DNA of 57,649 bases from an uncultured Lachnospiraceae bacterium. GTDB lineage: Bacteria; Bacillota; Clostridia; Lachnospirales; Lachnospiraceae. A model generated the notes under the pieces. That model was not told where the DNA came from. It saw nothing but the letters and a program-made list of their open reading frames with translations, and did not search any database. Every line of letters begins with the position of its first letter. Position 1 is the first letter of the stretch. A program made the translations under genes and the position numbers. Shown one piece after another: positions 26,607 to 35,620 of the stretch. Location of the stretch: the NCBI GenBank assembly GCA_910579085.1, contig CAJTRU010000019.1, forward strand, positions 1 to 57,649. Direction: 5' to 3'.

Positions 26607-27524
26607 TTATTTTATAGTATTAAGGTACTCTTCTACAGATGCAACACAGTTTGCCCCGTCTGATACGGCAGTTATTAACTGCCGTAAATTCTTCTGGCGT
26701 ATATCTCCAGCCACAAACAGCCCTTCTGTAGTTGTTTTGCCGTCCTCTCCTGCTATTATATAGCCATAATTGTCCATATCAGCAAGCCCCTTTGCTATAT
26801 CTGTATCGGGCTTCATGCCAATTGCTATAAATACACCATCTACATCAAGTTTTGTCTTTATATTATCTTCTTTATTATGGTAAAACAGCGAAGAAACTTT
26901 GCCATCCCCTCTTATTTCATCAATTACCACATTGCCAGTAAATTCTATATTTTCCTTTGCTGCAATTTTATCCTGGTATGCCTTGCTGCCCCTTAGTTCA
27001 TTTCTTCTATGGATTAGATATACTTTCCTGCATATATTTGAAAGATACAAGGCTTCCGAGAGTGCTGTATCACCACCACCTGCTACTGCTACGTCTTTTC
27101 CTTTATAAAATGCCCCATCACATGTAGCACAGTAAGACACACCTCTCCCTGTAAACTCTTCTTCTCCTTTTACCCCAAGTTTATTGTGGACAGCCCCTGT
27201 AGCTATTATAATTGTCTTTGAATTTATTTTGCTGCCGTCCTCAAGCTCTAAAGTAAAAATACCATCCTCTTTTGTAATGCTTGTAACTTCACCTTCTGTA
27301 AATTCTGCCTCATCAGTAGCATGTTCTTTAAATTTATTAACAAGTTCAAAACCTGAGACTGATGGTATTCCAAGATAATTATCTACTTCATTTGTATATA
27401 TTATCTGGCTTCCTGTAATATTAAATTTCTCAATTACAAGTGCCTTAAGCCTTGCCCTTCCTGCATAAAGCGCGGCTGAAAGCCCTGCTGCCCCGCCTCC
27501 TGCTATAACTACATCATATAACAT
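26607..27524 (-). CDS. trxB: Thioredoxin reductase
   Basis: 305 residues. FAD- and NADPH-dependent enzyme that reduces thioredoxin. The FAD site is IAGGGAAGLSAALYAGRA near the N terminus, the redox disulfide is CATC (C132, C135), the NADPH site is VAVAGGGDTALSEALYL, and the C-terminal FAD motif is GLFVAGDIR. The frame is open 29 codons further upstream, but the ATG at 27524 follows GGAGGCAA and matches the family start. Thioredoxin itself is not in the window. It is the last gene of the minus-strand run from the NfeD gene. Confidence 0.96.
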   Translation of the reverse strand: MLYDVVIAGGGAAGLSAALYAGRARLKALVIEKFNITGSQIIYTNEVDNYLGIPSVSGFELVNKFKEHATDEAEFTEGEVTSITKEDGIFTLELEDGSKINSKTIIIATGAVHNKLGVKGEEEFTGRGVSYCATCDGAFYKGKDVAVAGGGDTALSEALYLSNICRKVYLIHRRNELRGSKAYQDKIAAKENIEFTGNVVIDEIRGDGKVSSLFYHNKEDNIKTKLDVDGVFIAIGMKPDTDIAKGLADMDNYGYIIAGEDGKTTTEGLFVAGDIRQKNLRQLITAVSDGANCVASVEEYLNTIK

Positions 27525-27656
27525 ATAAAATTGCCTCCATTCCAGGAACACCACTAACATCCTGCGCCCATGCAGTACCCGCCAGGGCAGTTCCAATTTA
27601 ATATACAGCATACATACCGGACTGGTTTTGTATTATTATACTTTATTTCCAGATAT

Positions 27657-28997
27657 TTATGTAAGCAGGTCTGCTATTAATACAGCTTCTTCTTTGGTAA
27701 TCTGGTGGTTCACATCATTTATCTGTACATTTGCCATTACACCAGATAAGTAAAGCCCTGCTATTTGCTTCTGCTCACTTATATTAAAACTCCCTGCATT
27801 TTCAAGGGAGCTTATTATATCCAGTTCTTCATCTGTCAATTCTTCACTGCCTGCTGCCATATCTTTACTATTATGATATGCAATTGCCAGCCCTGCAACT
27901 GTAAGTGCACTTTCAGTGCCTGCTTCCAGTTCCAGGCCAGAAATTTCATTTATAAGGCTGGTTGTATTGGCAGCACTTTTTACTAATCCAGGACTAAATT
28001 TGCCATTTGCCTGCATAGGTATTGAACCTGATGTTGCATGTTTGCATATAACCTTTTCACTGGCACGGAACCTTGTATCCCAGAAACCAACAGCAAGTGT
28101 TATCTTATCATTTGAATACTGTTTAAATGTGTAATCCAGCAGTTTCTCTATTCCATTATAAAGTGCTTCTGATGAATTGCCTCCAAAATATGCACATATA
28201 AGCTCATGGCCTTCCTCATCCCTTGCTGTTGCTATAAGTACACGTCCTGCCGCCCGTGTTGTGCCTGTTTTAGAGCCTATAATTTTATAATCTTTGTTTT
28301 TTAACTTATATGTGGAATAAAAACCATTAGAATTTTTTACTTTAAACGATGGCTTTCCCTTTCTGGCTGGCACTGTATATGTGCTTTTTGCAACTATATT
28401 GCGTATAAGTTCATAGGACATTGCGTGTCTTGCCATTACTGCAAAATCATAAGCAGAAGTATACATTTTATTATACCCGTTGCCTATATCTAATCCCGTT
28501 GGATTGTCAAAACTTGTTTTGGACATCCCATAGCTTTTAGCTGTACTGTTCATAAGGCTGATAAATCTATTATATGATATGCCTGCACCAGATGCCAGTG
28601 CCATTGCAGAATCTGCATCTGAACCAATTAACAGCATATTAAGGTACTGTTTTACAGTGTATGCTGTTCCTGGTTTTAAATCCAGCTTTGAAGCATCTGA
28701 TGGGACTTTTTTTCTCATATTCTTTGTAAATACCACTCTTTTATCAAGGTCTATATTCTCTATTGTAACTATTGCAGTCATAAGTTTAGCTGTACTTGCT
28801 GGGTATATTTTCTTATTCATACTCTTTTTATATATAACATCACCCGAATTTGCATCCATAACAACATATGCTGATGCCTGTACCTTTGGAACTGCCGCAC
28901 TGGCATAAGCCGCTTGTGGCAGGACACTTTCTGGCACTGTTCCTGAAATAAATGCTATTATAAGCATTACTACCGTTAATTTCTTAAATTTATCCAT
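27657..28997 (-). CDS. D-alanyl-D-alanine carboxypeptidase (PBP5/DacF-like)
   Basis: 446 residues with an N-terminal signal or anchor (about 7-30). Serine peptidase S11: the nucleophile motif is STAK (S68, K71) and KTG is at 243-245. The usual SxN position reads SDAD (126-129), so Asn is not where most PBP5 proteins have it. These enzymes trim the terminal D-Ala of peptidoglycan pentapeptides. The last 150 residues are an extra domain of no obvious family. Its ribosome site TGGAGGATAA is formed by the last codons of dusB, three bases upstream, so translation is probably coupled. Confidence 0.88.
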   Translation of the reverse strand: MDKFKKLTVVMLIIAFISGTVPESVLPQAAYASAAVPKVQASAYVVMDANSGDVIYKKSMNKKIYPASTAKLMTAIVTIENIDLDKRVVFTKNMRKKVPSDASKLDLKPGTAYTVKQYLNMLLIGSDADSAMALASGAGISYNRFISLMNSTAKSYGMSKTSFDNPTGLDIGNGYNKMYTSAYDFAVMARHAMSYELIRNIVAKSTYTVPARKGKPSFKVKNSNGFYSTYKLKNKDYKIIGSKTGTTRAAGRVLIATARDEEGHELICAYFGGNSSEALYNGIEKLLDYTFKQYSNDKITLAVGFWDTRFRASEKVICKHATSGSIPMQANGKFSPGLVKSAANTTSLINEISGLELEAGTESALTVAGLAIAYHNSKDMAAGSEELTDEELDIISSLENAGSFNISEQKQIAGLYLSGVMANVQINDVNHQITKEEAVLIADLLT

Positions 28998-29000
28998 TGT

Positions 29001-29969
29001 TTATCCTCCAGTCATAATCTTACACAGCTCTTCAAGCTGCTTGTACGTTTCAATTTTATTCGCCATACGCCTTAATGACGCTGAATTTTTATATCCTGCT
29101 GTATACCATGCAACGTGTTTACGCATTTCACGCATACCCATTAATTCCCCTTTAAAATCTTTAAGCATCCTGCCATGTCTGTATACCATATCTGCAATTT
29201 CATGTATTCCAGGCTTTGGCAGTATTTCCCCTGTTTCCATAAACACCTTAATCTGTCTGAAAATCCAGGGATTTCCTCTGGCAGCACGTGCTATCATAAG
29301 TGCATCACAGCCAGTTTCTTCCTTACATCTTACTGCATCCTCTACAGTAAATATATCACCACTTGCTATAACAGGGATTTGGACTGCTTCCTTAACCTTC
29401 CTGATAATGTCCCAGTCAGCACTTCCACCATAATACTGTTCCCTTGTCCTGCCATGTACTGCTATTGCTTTAGCACCATTTTCTTCTGCCATTATAGCAA
29501 ATTCTGCCGCATTAATATTATTACTGTCAAACCCTTTACGTATCTTCACGGTAACAGGTTTATTTACTGCTGTGGCAACAGCTTTAATTATCTGCCCTGC
29601 AAGTTCCGGGTTTTTCATAAGTGCAGAACCTTCACTATTATTTACAACCTTTGGTACAGGGCAGCCCATATTAATATCAAGAATATCAAAATTCCTTTCT
29701 TCAATCCTTGATGCAACAAGTGCCATAAGTTCTGGTTCTGAACCAAAAAGCTGCAGTGCAATGGGATGTTCTGTTCCGTCAATCTCCCAGAGTTTTGCAG
29801 TATTTTTATTATTATAATAAATACCCTTGGCACTTATCATCTCTGTATAAAGCAAATCTGCTCCCTGTTCTTTGCATAAAATGCGAAATGGCAGGTCAGT
29901 AACCCCCGCCATAGGTCCTAATATTAAACTTCCATTAATCCTTACATTGCCTATATTAAATCCATACAT
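29001..29969 (-). CDS. dusB: tRNA-dihydrouridine synthase (DusB/NifR3 type)
   Basis: 322 residues. FMN enzyme reducing specific uridines in the tRNA D-loop. Motifs: LGPMAGVTDLPFR at the N terminus, DINMGCPVPKVV near 105, PVTVKIRKGFD, AIAVHGRTREQYYGG, and GDALMIARAARGNPWIF, present here as CDALMIARAARGNPW. The start is the ATG at 29969 (MYGFNIGNVRINGS); an ATG four codons upstream is also possible, with AGG near both. The helical C-terminal RNA-binding domain is complete. A copy of the repeat family lies between this start and coaX. Confidence 0.93.
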   Translation of the reverse strand: MYGFNIGNVRINGSLILGPMAGVTDLPFRILCKEQGADLLYTEMISAKGIYYNNKNTAKLWEIDGTEHPIALQLFGSEPELMALVASRIEERNFDILDINMGCPVPKVVNNSEGSALMKNPELAGQIIKAVATAVNKPVTVKIRKGFDSNNINAAEFAIMAEENGAKAIAVHGRTREQYYGGSADWDIIRKVKEAVQIPVIASGDIFTVEDAVRCKEETGCDALMIARAARGNPWIFRQIKVFMETGEILPKPGIHEIADMVYRHGRMLKDFKGELMGMREMRKHVAWYTAGYKNSASLRRMANKIETYKQLEELCKIMTGG

Positions 29970-30017
29970 TATAACATCCATCCTGCAAACATTACAAATG
30001 CTGCCTGTTAAAGCAAG

Positions 30018-30176
30018 TCCATGTCCACTGTTCCAGCTAAACAACTATTAAATTCCAGGCTCTTTAACTCTGTTGGCGCTTAGAGCCCGTTTTATGGGCT
30101 ATTATGTGCCGTTACTTAAGCTGGCGTAACACCACAGGCGCACCCTGGAATTTAATATGTTTTAGCTGGATATGGA
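30018..30176. repeat. Compact copy of the outer inverted repeat, no insertion
   Basis: A 159-bp imperfect palindrome. TCCATGTCC, then CCAGCTAAAC and TATTAAATTCCAGG on the left pair with CCTGGAATTTAATA, GTTTTAGCTGG and ATATGGA on the right. The centre is AGCCCGTTTTATGGGCT. It starts four bases past the coaX stop codon (read on the minus strand) and shows what the outer module looks like without the 280-bp element. Confidence 0.65.
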
Positions 30177-30179
30177 AAA

Positions 30180-30953
30180 CTATCCTCTCTTCTGCTTGCT
30201 ATATATTAGCTGTAACCCTTTTAGTGTCAAATCTGCATCATATATATCTATTTCATCTGTACTTTCTGATATTATTTTCCCAAGCCCGCCTGTTGCAACT
30301 ACACGTGCTTCCTGTATGCCGGCTTCTTCTTTTATACGCCTGATTATATATTCTGTCTGTCCTAATGTACCATAAAACAAGCCTGATTGCATTGAAGATA
30401 TTGTTTCCTTGGCAATTATGCTTCCAGGGCATTTTATCTCAATCTCTGGGAGGTTTGCTGTATTATTGCAAAGTGCATCAGCAGATATCCTTATCCCTGG
30501 GCTTATTACACCACCCTGGAATGCGCCATCTTTTGTTACATAGTCATATGTAGTTGCAGTCCCATAATCTACTACTATTATAGGGCCTCCATACTGCCCA
30601 TATGCACCTACAGCGTCCACAATACGGTCTGCACCTATCTGCTTAGGGTCTGCTGTATCTATACGTATGCCCGTTTTAATTCCTGCGCCTACTACTATAG
30701 GCTGGCAGCCAAGATATTTTATTATCCCGCTTGTAAATGAATACATCATCTTTGGTACTACAGATGCAATTATTACTTCTGTAATATCTGAAGGGTTATA
30801 TCCCTTCTGTACAAGGATATTACAAAGAAGTTCACCATATTCATCCGAAGTCCTTGGTACTTTTACAGTAAACCTGAACCTTGCAGTAAGTTCTACACCA
30901 TTAAAAACACCAAATGTAATATCAGTATTTCCAACATCAACTGCTAATAACAT
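30180..30953 (-). CDS. coaX: Type III pantothenate kinase
   Basis: 257 residues. ATP-dependent phosphorylation of pantothenate, first step of CoA synthesis, by the ASKHA-fold CoaX family. The N-terminal phosphate-binding motif is LLAVDVGNTDITFGVF, followed by RTSDEYG, GADRIVDAVGAY, VVDYGTATTYD and GGVISPG, all typical. GACGAGGAC lies before the ATG. It lies downstream of birA, as is common in Clostridia, with a small conserved gene between. Its TAG stop abuts a palindromic repeat. Confidence 0.95.
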   Translation of the reverse strand: MLLAVDVGNTDITFGVFNGVELTARFRFTVKVPRTSDEYGELLCNILVQKGYNPSDITEVIIASVVPKMMYSFTSGIIKYLGCQPIVVGAGIKTGIRIDTADPKQIGADRIVDAVGAYGQYGGPIIVVDYGTATTYDYVTKDGAFQGGVISPGIRISADALCNNTANLPEIEIKCPGSIIAKETISSMQSGLFYGTLGQTEYIIRRIKEEAGIQEARVVATGGLGKIISESTDEIDIYDADLTLKGLQLIYSKQKRG

Positions 30954-30997
30954 GTTTTTGTCCTCGTCTTTCCTGCCTGTTTTAGTCCCCTGATATA

Positions 30998-31348
30998 TTA
31001 TAAACCTGCTATTTCTTGTTTAAGAAATTTTACGCGGTAATATAATTCAAGTGATTCCAGTAACTCCCGTTTTTCAGACTGTATCTGTTTTATTTTAAGC
31101 ACACTGCCTATCTCATCAAACCAGAAATCATCTTCCCTTGAAGTTACATTAAGAAAAAGCCTTCCATCCACGCCAAACTGCAATGTAAGTATACCGCCTA
31201 TTTCAGCAGTATACAGTACACACATAACCTTAAGCTCCTCTTTTACAGGTTCTGGAAGCCCTGCAAATTCCTGGTTTAAATAGTATTTTTCTTCATATGA
31301 GCTTGAGGCGCAGAGCACTACAGACCCATCAGGATTATTGCTAGACAT
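30998..31348 (-). CDS. DUF6145-like hypothetical protein
   Basis: 116 residues, resembling a small conserved protein family found between birA and coaX in Lachnospiraceae (DUF6145 as I recall; not verified here). The features are YEEKYYLNQEFAGLPEPVKEELK, seen as two conserved stretches, ILTLQFGVDGRLFL in the middle, and a helical C terminus. I chose the ATG at 31348, nine bases after the GGGGGG ribosome site; another ATG two codons upstream is closer than ideal. It overlaps the birA stop by eight bases, so coupled translation is likely. Function unknown. Confidence 0.7.
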   Translation of the reverse strand: MSSNNPDGSVVLCASSSYEEKYYLNQEFAGLPEPVKEELKVMCVLYTAEIGGILTLQFGVDGRLFLNVTSREDDFWFDEIGSVLKIKQIQSEKRELLESLELYYRVKFLKQEIAGL

Positions 31349-32336
31349 AACCATATACCCCCCTGACCGAAACCTCACCTGACATTACATATTCAGTCCC
31401 GTTTTTTGTATCCACTATTAATGCACCGTCTTTATTAATGCCCCTTGCTATGCCTGTTTCTGTCCTTATGGCATCTTCTTCCATGCCATAAAAGATTTTT
31501 ACTTCCTTGTCCATGCTGGCCAACAGTGAATTATATTCTTCAATAAACGGTGTAATACCTTTTGCTTCTTCAAACTTCCTGTAATAAGTACTAAAGCTGT
31601 CCACTGTACATGCGGCAAGCTGCGCCCTGTCCACTTCTTTACCTGTCTGTAAGTAAAGTGATGTAGCTGTTTCTTCAATTTCTTTATGGAAATGCCTGTT
31701 ATTGGCATTAATTCCTATCCCTGTTACAACATAATTAATATAGTTCATCTCTGAACTCATTTCAGTTAATATCCCGCAGATTTTCTTCCCGCCAAGCACA
31801 ATATCATTTGGCCATTTTATAAGAGGCTCTGCATTGCATGTTTCTTTAATTGAAACTGCTAGTGCAAGTGCTGTTACCAGTGTTATGCCTGGAACATTTA
31901 CGGGGTTAATCCCTGGCCTTAGGATTATGGACATATAAACCCCTGCACCTGGTTCTGACTCCCACTGCCTGCCCCTCCTGCCTTTGCCTGCTGTCTGTTT
32001 TTCTGCTATTACAAGCGTCCCCTCTTCTGCACCATCTTCAGCGAGCTGTTTTGCACGGATATTTGTTGAATTAATAGTATCAAAGCTTTCTACCCTCTTG
32101 CATATTGAGTCCTTAGACAGCCTGCTTTCAATATCAGCAGCATAAATTACAGGGGATGAGGAAACCAGCTTATAGCCTTTATTTGGCACAGACTCTATCA
32201 CAAAACCATTTTCCCTTAACTGGGCAATGTTTTTCCATACTGCCTGCCTTGTAACCCCTGTTTTTCTGCAAAGTGCCTGGCCTGAAACAAAACTGTCCCC
32301 TGCTTCCCTTAATGTCCTTAATATTTCACTTTTCAT
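31341..32336 (-). CDS. birA: Bifunctional biotin ligase / biotin operon repressor
   Basis: 331 residues. An N-terminal winged helix (about 4-58; LCRKTGVTRQAVWKNIAQL) binds DNA, and the central catalytic domain has the biotinoyl-AMP loop GKGRRGR (117-123) and KWPND (174-178). The C-terminal SH3-like domain follows. The enzyme joins biotin to carboxylase carrier proteins and, as in E. coli and Bacillus, represses biotin genes when charged. No biotin synthesis gene or obvious operator is present in the window. The gene follows argF by 17 bases. Confidence 0.94.
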   Translation of the reverse strand: MKSEILRTLREAGDSFVSGQALCRKTGVTRQAVWKNIAQLRENGFVIESVPNKGYKLVSSSPVIYAADIESRLSKDSICKRVESFDTINSTNIRAKQLAEDGAEEGTLVIAEKQTAGKGRRGRQWESEPGAGVYMSIILRPGINPVNVPGITLVTALALAVSIKETCNAEPLIKWPNDIVLGGKKICGILTEMSSEMNYINYVVTGIGINANNRHFHKEIEETATSLYLQTGKEVDRAQLAACTVDSFSTYYRKFEEAKGITPFIEEYNSLLASMDKEVKIFYGMEEDAIRTETGIARGINKDGALIVDTKNGTEYVMSGEVSVRGVYGYV

Positions 32337-32353
32337 ATTCTGCCCTGCAATAT

Positions 32354-33349
32354 CTATACACCAAGCGTTGCCATTATTACTGCTTTAATTGTGTGCATAC
32401 GGTTCTCTGCTTCATCAAATACAACTGACTGGGCTGACTCAAATACCTCATCTGTCACTTCAAGCCCTTCCTTGCCAAATTTCTCATAAACTTCCATGCC
32501 AATCTTTGTCTTAAGGTCATGGAAAGCCGGGAGGCAGTGCATAAATATTGCGCTGTCTGAGGCATTGTCCATTACTGCCTTATTAACCTGGTAAGGTGAA
32601 AGCTTGTCTATACGCTCTGCCCAGACTTCGTCAGGCTCTCCCATTGAAACCCATACATCTGTATAAATTACATCTGCATCCTTTGTACCAGTCTGTACGT
32701 CTTCTGTAAGGGTAACAGAGCCGCCAGATTCCTTTGCATATTCATTACATTGTTCTACAAGCCCTGCATCTGGGAAATAATCTTTTGATGTACATGCAGT
32801 AAAATGCATACCCATTTTAGCACATGCAACCATAAGTGAATTGCCCATATTGTAACGTGCATCACCCATATAAACAAGTTTAACACCTTTTATCCTGCCT
32901 AGATGTTCACGTATTGTAAGCAGGTCTGCAAGCATCTGTGTAGGATGGTATTCATTAGTAAGCCCGTTCCATACAGGCACACCTGCATATTTTGCAAGTT
33001 CTTCCACTATTTCCTGTCCATAGCCACGGTACTCAATGCCTTCATACATACGCCCAAGAACCCTTGCTGTATCCGCAATGCTTTCTTTCTTGCCAATCTG
33101 GGAACTAAGCGGTTCAAGATATGTCACACCTAACCCAAGGTCGTGCGCTGCTACTTCAAATGAGCAGCGTGTACGTGTACTTGTCTTTTCAAATACCAGG
33201 GCAATATTACTGCCCTGGTACTGCTTTACCTGTATTCCCTTTTTCTTCTTATCCTTAACATCTGCTGCAAGGTCTAAAAGATACTCTATTTCTTCAGGTG
33301 TAAAATCCTTTAATGTAAGGAAATTACGGTTTTTTAAATTAACAACCAT
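32354..33349 (-). CDS. argF: Ornithine carbamoyltransferase
   Basis: 331 residues. Catalyses carbamoyl phosphate plus ornithine to citrulline. The carbamoyl phosphate loop is STRTR (in EKTSTRTRCSFE), the ornithine-side motifs are HPTQ (EYHPTQMLADL) and HCLPA (FMHCLPAFHD), and VWVSMGEP is the SMG loop. The ATG at 33349 gives MVVNLKNRNFLTL, the usual family start; an ATG four codons upstream sits directly on AAGG. No other arginine gene is in the window, and it could act in either arginine synthesis or the deiminase route. Confidence 0.95.
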   Translation of the reverse strand: MVVNLKNRNFLTLKDFTPEEIEYLLDLAADVKDKKKKGIQVKQYQGSNIALVFEKTSTRTRCSFEVAAHDLGLGVTYLEPLSSQIGKKESIADTARVLGRMYEGIEYRGYGQEIVEELAKYAGVPVWNGLTNEYHPTQMLADLLTIREHLGRIKGVKLVYMGDARYNMGNSLMVACAKMGMHFTACTSKDYFPDAGLVEQCNEYAKESGGSVTLTEDVQTGTKDADVIYTDVWVSMGEPDEVWAERIDKLSPYQVNKAVMDNASDSAIFMHCLPAFHDLKTKIGMEVYEKFGKEGLEVTDEVFESAQSVVFDEAENRMHTIKAVIMATLGV

Positions 33350-33408
33350 TATCCATGCCATCCTTCCATACGTTATTTATAAGGAATACTGCCAGTATAG
33401 CGGCAGAT

Positions 33409-34326
33409 TTACTCTTTTGATACTTCTGTTATAGATTTAACAAGCCCTGCCATCCCTTGTATTTCAGAAGGGATAATAATCTTTGTGGCTTTGCCGTCTG
33501 CTGCCTTTGCAAACGCTTCAAGGCTCTTAAGTTTAATAACATTTCCTGATGCTGTAGCAGCAGCTTCATTAAGCATACGGATACCATCCGCATTTGCCTG
33601 CTGTACTGCAAGTATAGCCTGTGCCTGGCCTTCTGCCTCACGTATTGTAGCTTCTTTTTTAGCTTCTGCACGGAGGATTGCCGCCTGCTTCTCAGCTTCT
33701 GCATCAAGGATTGCTGCTGCCTTCTTTCCTTCTGCCACAAGAATTGCAGACTCTTTGCCACCCTGTGAACGCAGGATTGCTTCTCTTTTTTCACGCTCTG
33801 CCTTCATCTGCTTCTCCATTGCGTCCTGGATTGCAGCAGGCGGGATAATATTTTTAAGCTCTACCCTGTTTACCTTAATTCCCCAAGGGTCAGTCGCACT
33901 GTCAAGCGATGCCCTCATCTTGGCATTAATTATTTCACGTGATGTAAGTGTTTCATCAAGTTCAAGTTCACCTATTATATTACGGAGTGTTGTTGCTGTA
34001 AGGTTCTCTATTGCCATAATAGGGTTTTCCACACCATATGCGTAAAGCTTAGGGTCAGTAATCTGGTAAAAAATTACTGTATCAATACGCATTGTAACAT
34101 TATCCTTTGTTATAACAGGCTGTGGCGGAAAATCAGCAACCTGTTCCTTTAAATCAACCCTTCTTGCAATCCTGTCTATAAATGGGACTTTAAAATGTAT
34201 CCCAACACCCCATGTCGTCTGGTAGCCACCAAGCCTTTCTATAACATATGCCCTCGCCTGTGGCACAACTTTTATACAAGATACAAGCACTAATGCTATA
34301 ATAGCAAGTAAAATTAAAATTGCCAT
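33409..34326 (-). CDS. SPFH/stomatin-like membrane protein
   Basis: 305 residues. An N-terminal TM (about 2-20) is followed by the SPFH (band 7) domain (about 22-185; VIERLGGYQTTWGVGIHFKV) and an Ala/Glu/Lys-rich coiled coil (about 190-260; ILDAEAEKQAAILRAEAKKE). It belongs to the QmcA/stomatin group that forms oligomeric membrane scaffolds. The NfeD partner gene lies directly upstream (82 bases after the nfeD start region's end), a pairing known throughout bacteria. AGGAGG precedes the ATG. Confidence 0.93.
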   Translation of the reverse strand: MAILILLAIIALVLVSCIKVVPQARAYVIERLGGYQTTWGVGIHFKVPFIDRIARRVDLKEQVADFPPQPVITKDNVTMRIDTVIFYQITDPKLYAYGVENPIMAIENLTATTLRNIIGELELDETLTSREIINAKMRASLDSATDPWGIKVNRVELKNIIPPAAIQDAMEKQMKAEREKREAILRSQGGKESAILVAEGKKAAAILDAEAEKQAAILRAEAKKEATIREAEGQAQAILAVQQANADGIRMLNEAAATASGNVIKLKSLEAFAKAADGKATKIIIPSEIQGMAGLVKSITEVSKE

Positions 34327-34426
34327 TTGTCCTCCTATTCTGGCAACTGGTACTATGGTAATGTTGCCATAAAAATATATTGTGTATTACATTTAGTATT
34401 ATTAACAGCCAGATAGGTTATTATAA

Positions 34427-34855
34427 TTAAAGCTGGCTTACAAATACTTTGACCCCTTTAACCTCATCAACAATTACCCTTGCACCAGCAGGTATAATTA
34501 CGTCATCTTTACTGCTGCGTGCTGTCCATTCAAGCCCGTTTAATACAATTGTCCCTTTCTGGTTAAAATTGTCTATGTCCTCTGTAACTTTTCCCTCTTT
34601 TCCTGCTATGCTGTTTACATTTGTCTTTATCCTGTCTTTATTAATCTTCTTTTCTATAGCAGGACGCGTAAATATAAGCAGCAATATTGACACCACAAGA
34701 AAAACTGCAATCTGCACAAGCCATGGAACACCAAACAGCGCAAGCACAAACGCAACTAATGCGCCTCCGGCAAACCATATAGTAGTAAGCCCAAGTGTAA
34801 TAATTTCAATTACCAGCAAAACCGCTAATGCCACAAGCCAGTAAAAAGGTGTCAT
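34427..34855 (-). CDS. NfeD-family membrane protein
   Basis: 142 residues. Three or so TM segments at about 3-70 are followed by a C-terminal OB-fold (about 80-140; GKEGKVTEDIDNFNQKGTIV, then IPAGARVIVDEVKGVKVFV). This is the short NfeD form, lacking the N-terminal ClpP-like protease domain. It probably works with the adjacent SPFH protein in membrane microdomain organisation. The ATG at 34855 is chosen because GGAGGAGG precedes it; the frame continues 15 codons upstream without support. Confidence 0.9.
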   Translation of the reverse strand: MTPFYWLVALAVLLVIEIITLGLTTIWFAGGALVAFVLALFGVPWLVQIAVFLVVSILLLIFTRPAIEKKINKDRIKTNVNSIAGKEGKVTEDIDNFNQKGTIVLNGLEWTARSSKDDVIIPAGARVIVDEVKGVKVFVSQL

Positions 34856-34984
34856 AATATTCCTCCTCCCTTTCCAAAAATGACACCGGCATAGCTGCAA
34901 GTTACAATATACTATGCACCGGTTTTTATTATTTTATATTATTTGCGGTAATTGTGCAAGAAAATATTAATAAATTGTATGCAG

Positions 34985-35439
34985 GATAATTTGCAGTTAT
35001 CCTGTTTTTATGGATTAACGGACGCAGGGTTTCTGTGTCCAGCTAATATTCTTACATTCCAGGGTACGCTTCCACTACGCCAATATAAAACAATGCAATT
35101 TAGTTAAGGGGATATGATGGAATTTAATAATGGCGGGCTGGCAAATCCAAAGTGTCTTACATGAACAAAGCACGTTCCCACTTGGACGTCACACGCAATG
35201 GTGCATAAAGCCCCTATGTTCCTATGGAACATTTAATACGGGGCTTAAACACCAGCGGTTCCGTACAGCTTGTTCATGTAAGCACATTTGGAATTTGCCA
35301 GCTAATCTAATCTTTGGCATTTTCCAAAAACATCCATGTCAAAAACCTTAACTAAATGACATTGTTCTACATCAGCCCACGCAGCAGTGCGCCTGTCATG
35401 GAATAATATTAGATGGAACACAAGGAACCTGCTGTACCC
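34985..35439. repeat. Composite outer repeat, copy split by a foldback element
   Basis: It starts with the box GATAATTTGCAGTTATC (34985-35001), then ACGCAGGGTTTCTG (35022-35035), TGTCCAGCTAATATT and CATTCCAGGGTACGCTT. The right arm (about 35370-35439) holds CAGCCCACGCAGCAG, also seen in reverse at the window start, then GTCATGGAATAATATTAG and ATGGAACACAAGG. The gene-free interval 34856-36099 is filled by this copy, the next one, and about 180 bases (35440-35620) of AT-rich sequence in which I see nothing. Confidence 0.65.
35091..35364 (+). mobile_element. Foldback (MITE-like) element, copy 3
   Basis: 274 bp. The left end CAATGCAATTTAGTTAAGG has one change from the family consensus; the right end is CCTTAACTAAATGACATTG. 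Inner arms GCTGGCAAATCC...TTACATGAACAA and TTGTTCATGTAAG...TTTGCCAGC pair over about 30 bp. The core has AAGCCCC, ATGTTCC/GGAACAT and GGGGCTT. Plus orientation, as copy 1. Confidence 0.75.
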
Positions 35440-35620
35440 ATAAGAACTACAAAAAACACAACAGAAAAGCAAAATAAATACTATAACTGGAAATTATGGT
35501 GTGGGACAGAGGATTTAGACGAACGGAAGTACAATGATGTTATTTTTATATTAATACAACATATAACAGCAATTATTCCATTGTATAATAAGTGACTAGC
35601 AAAATCATTACCCACCCCCA

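Noticed and set aside
35130..35351. Open frame of about 70 codons in the foldback element, with similar frames in copies 1 and 2
   Set aside because: The reading frame is similar between copies 1, 2 and 3 only because the DNA is repeated. Copy 4 has a one-base loss that breaks it, copy 1 shifts frame near the core, and no ribosome site is conserved.
35413..35595. 60-codon open frame between the repeats
   Set aside because: It starts inside a repeat arm, has no ribosome site and no recognisable composition.
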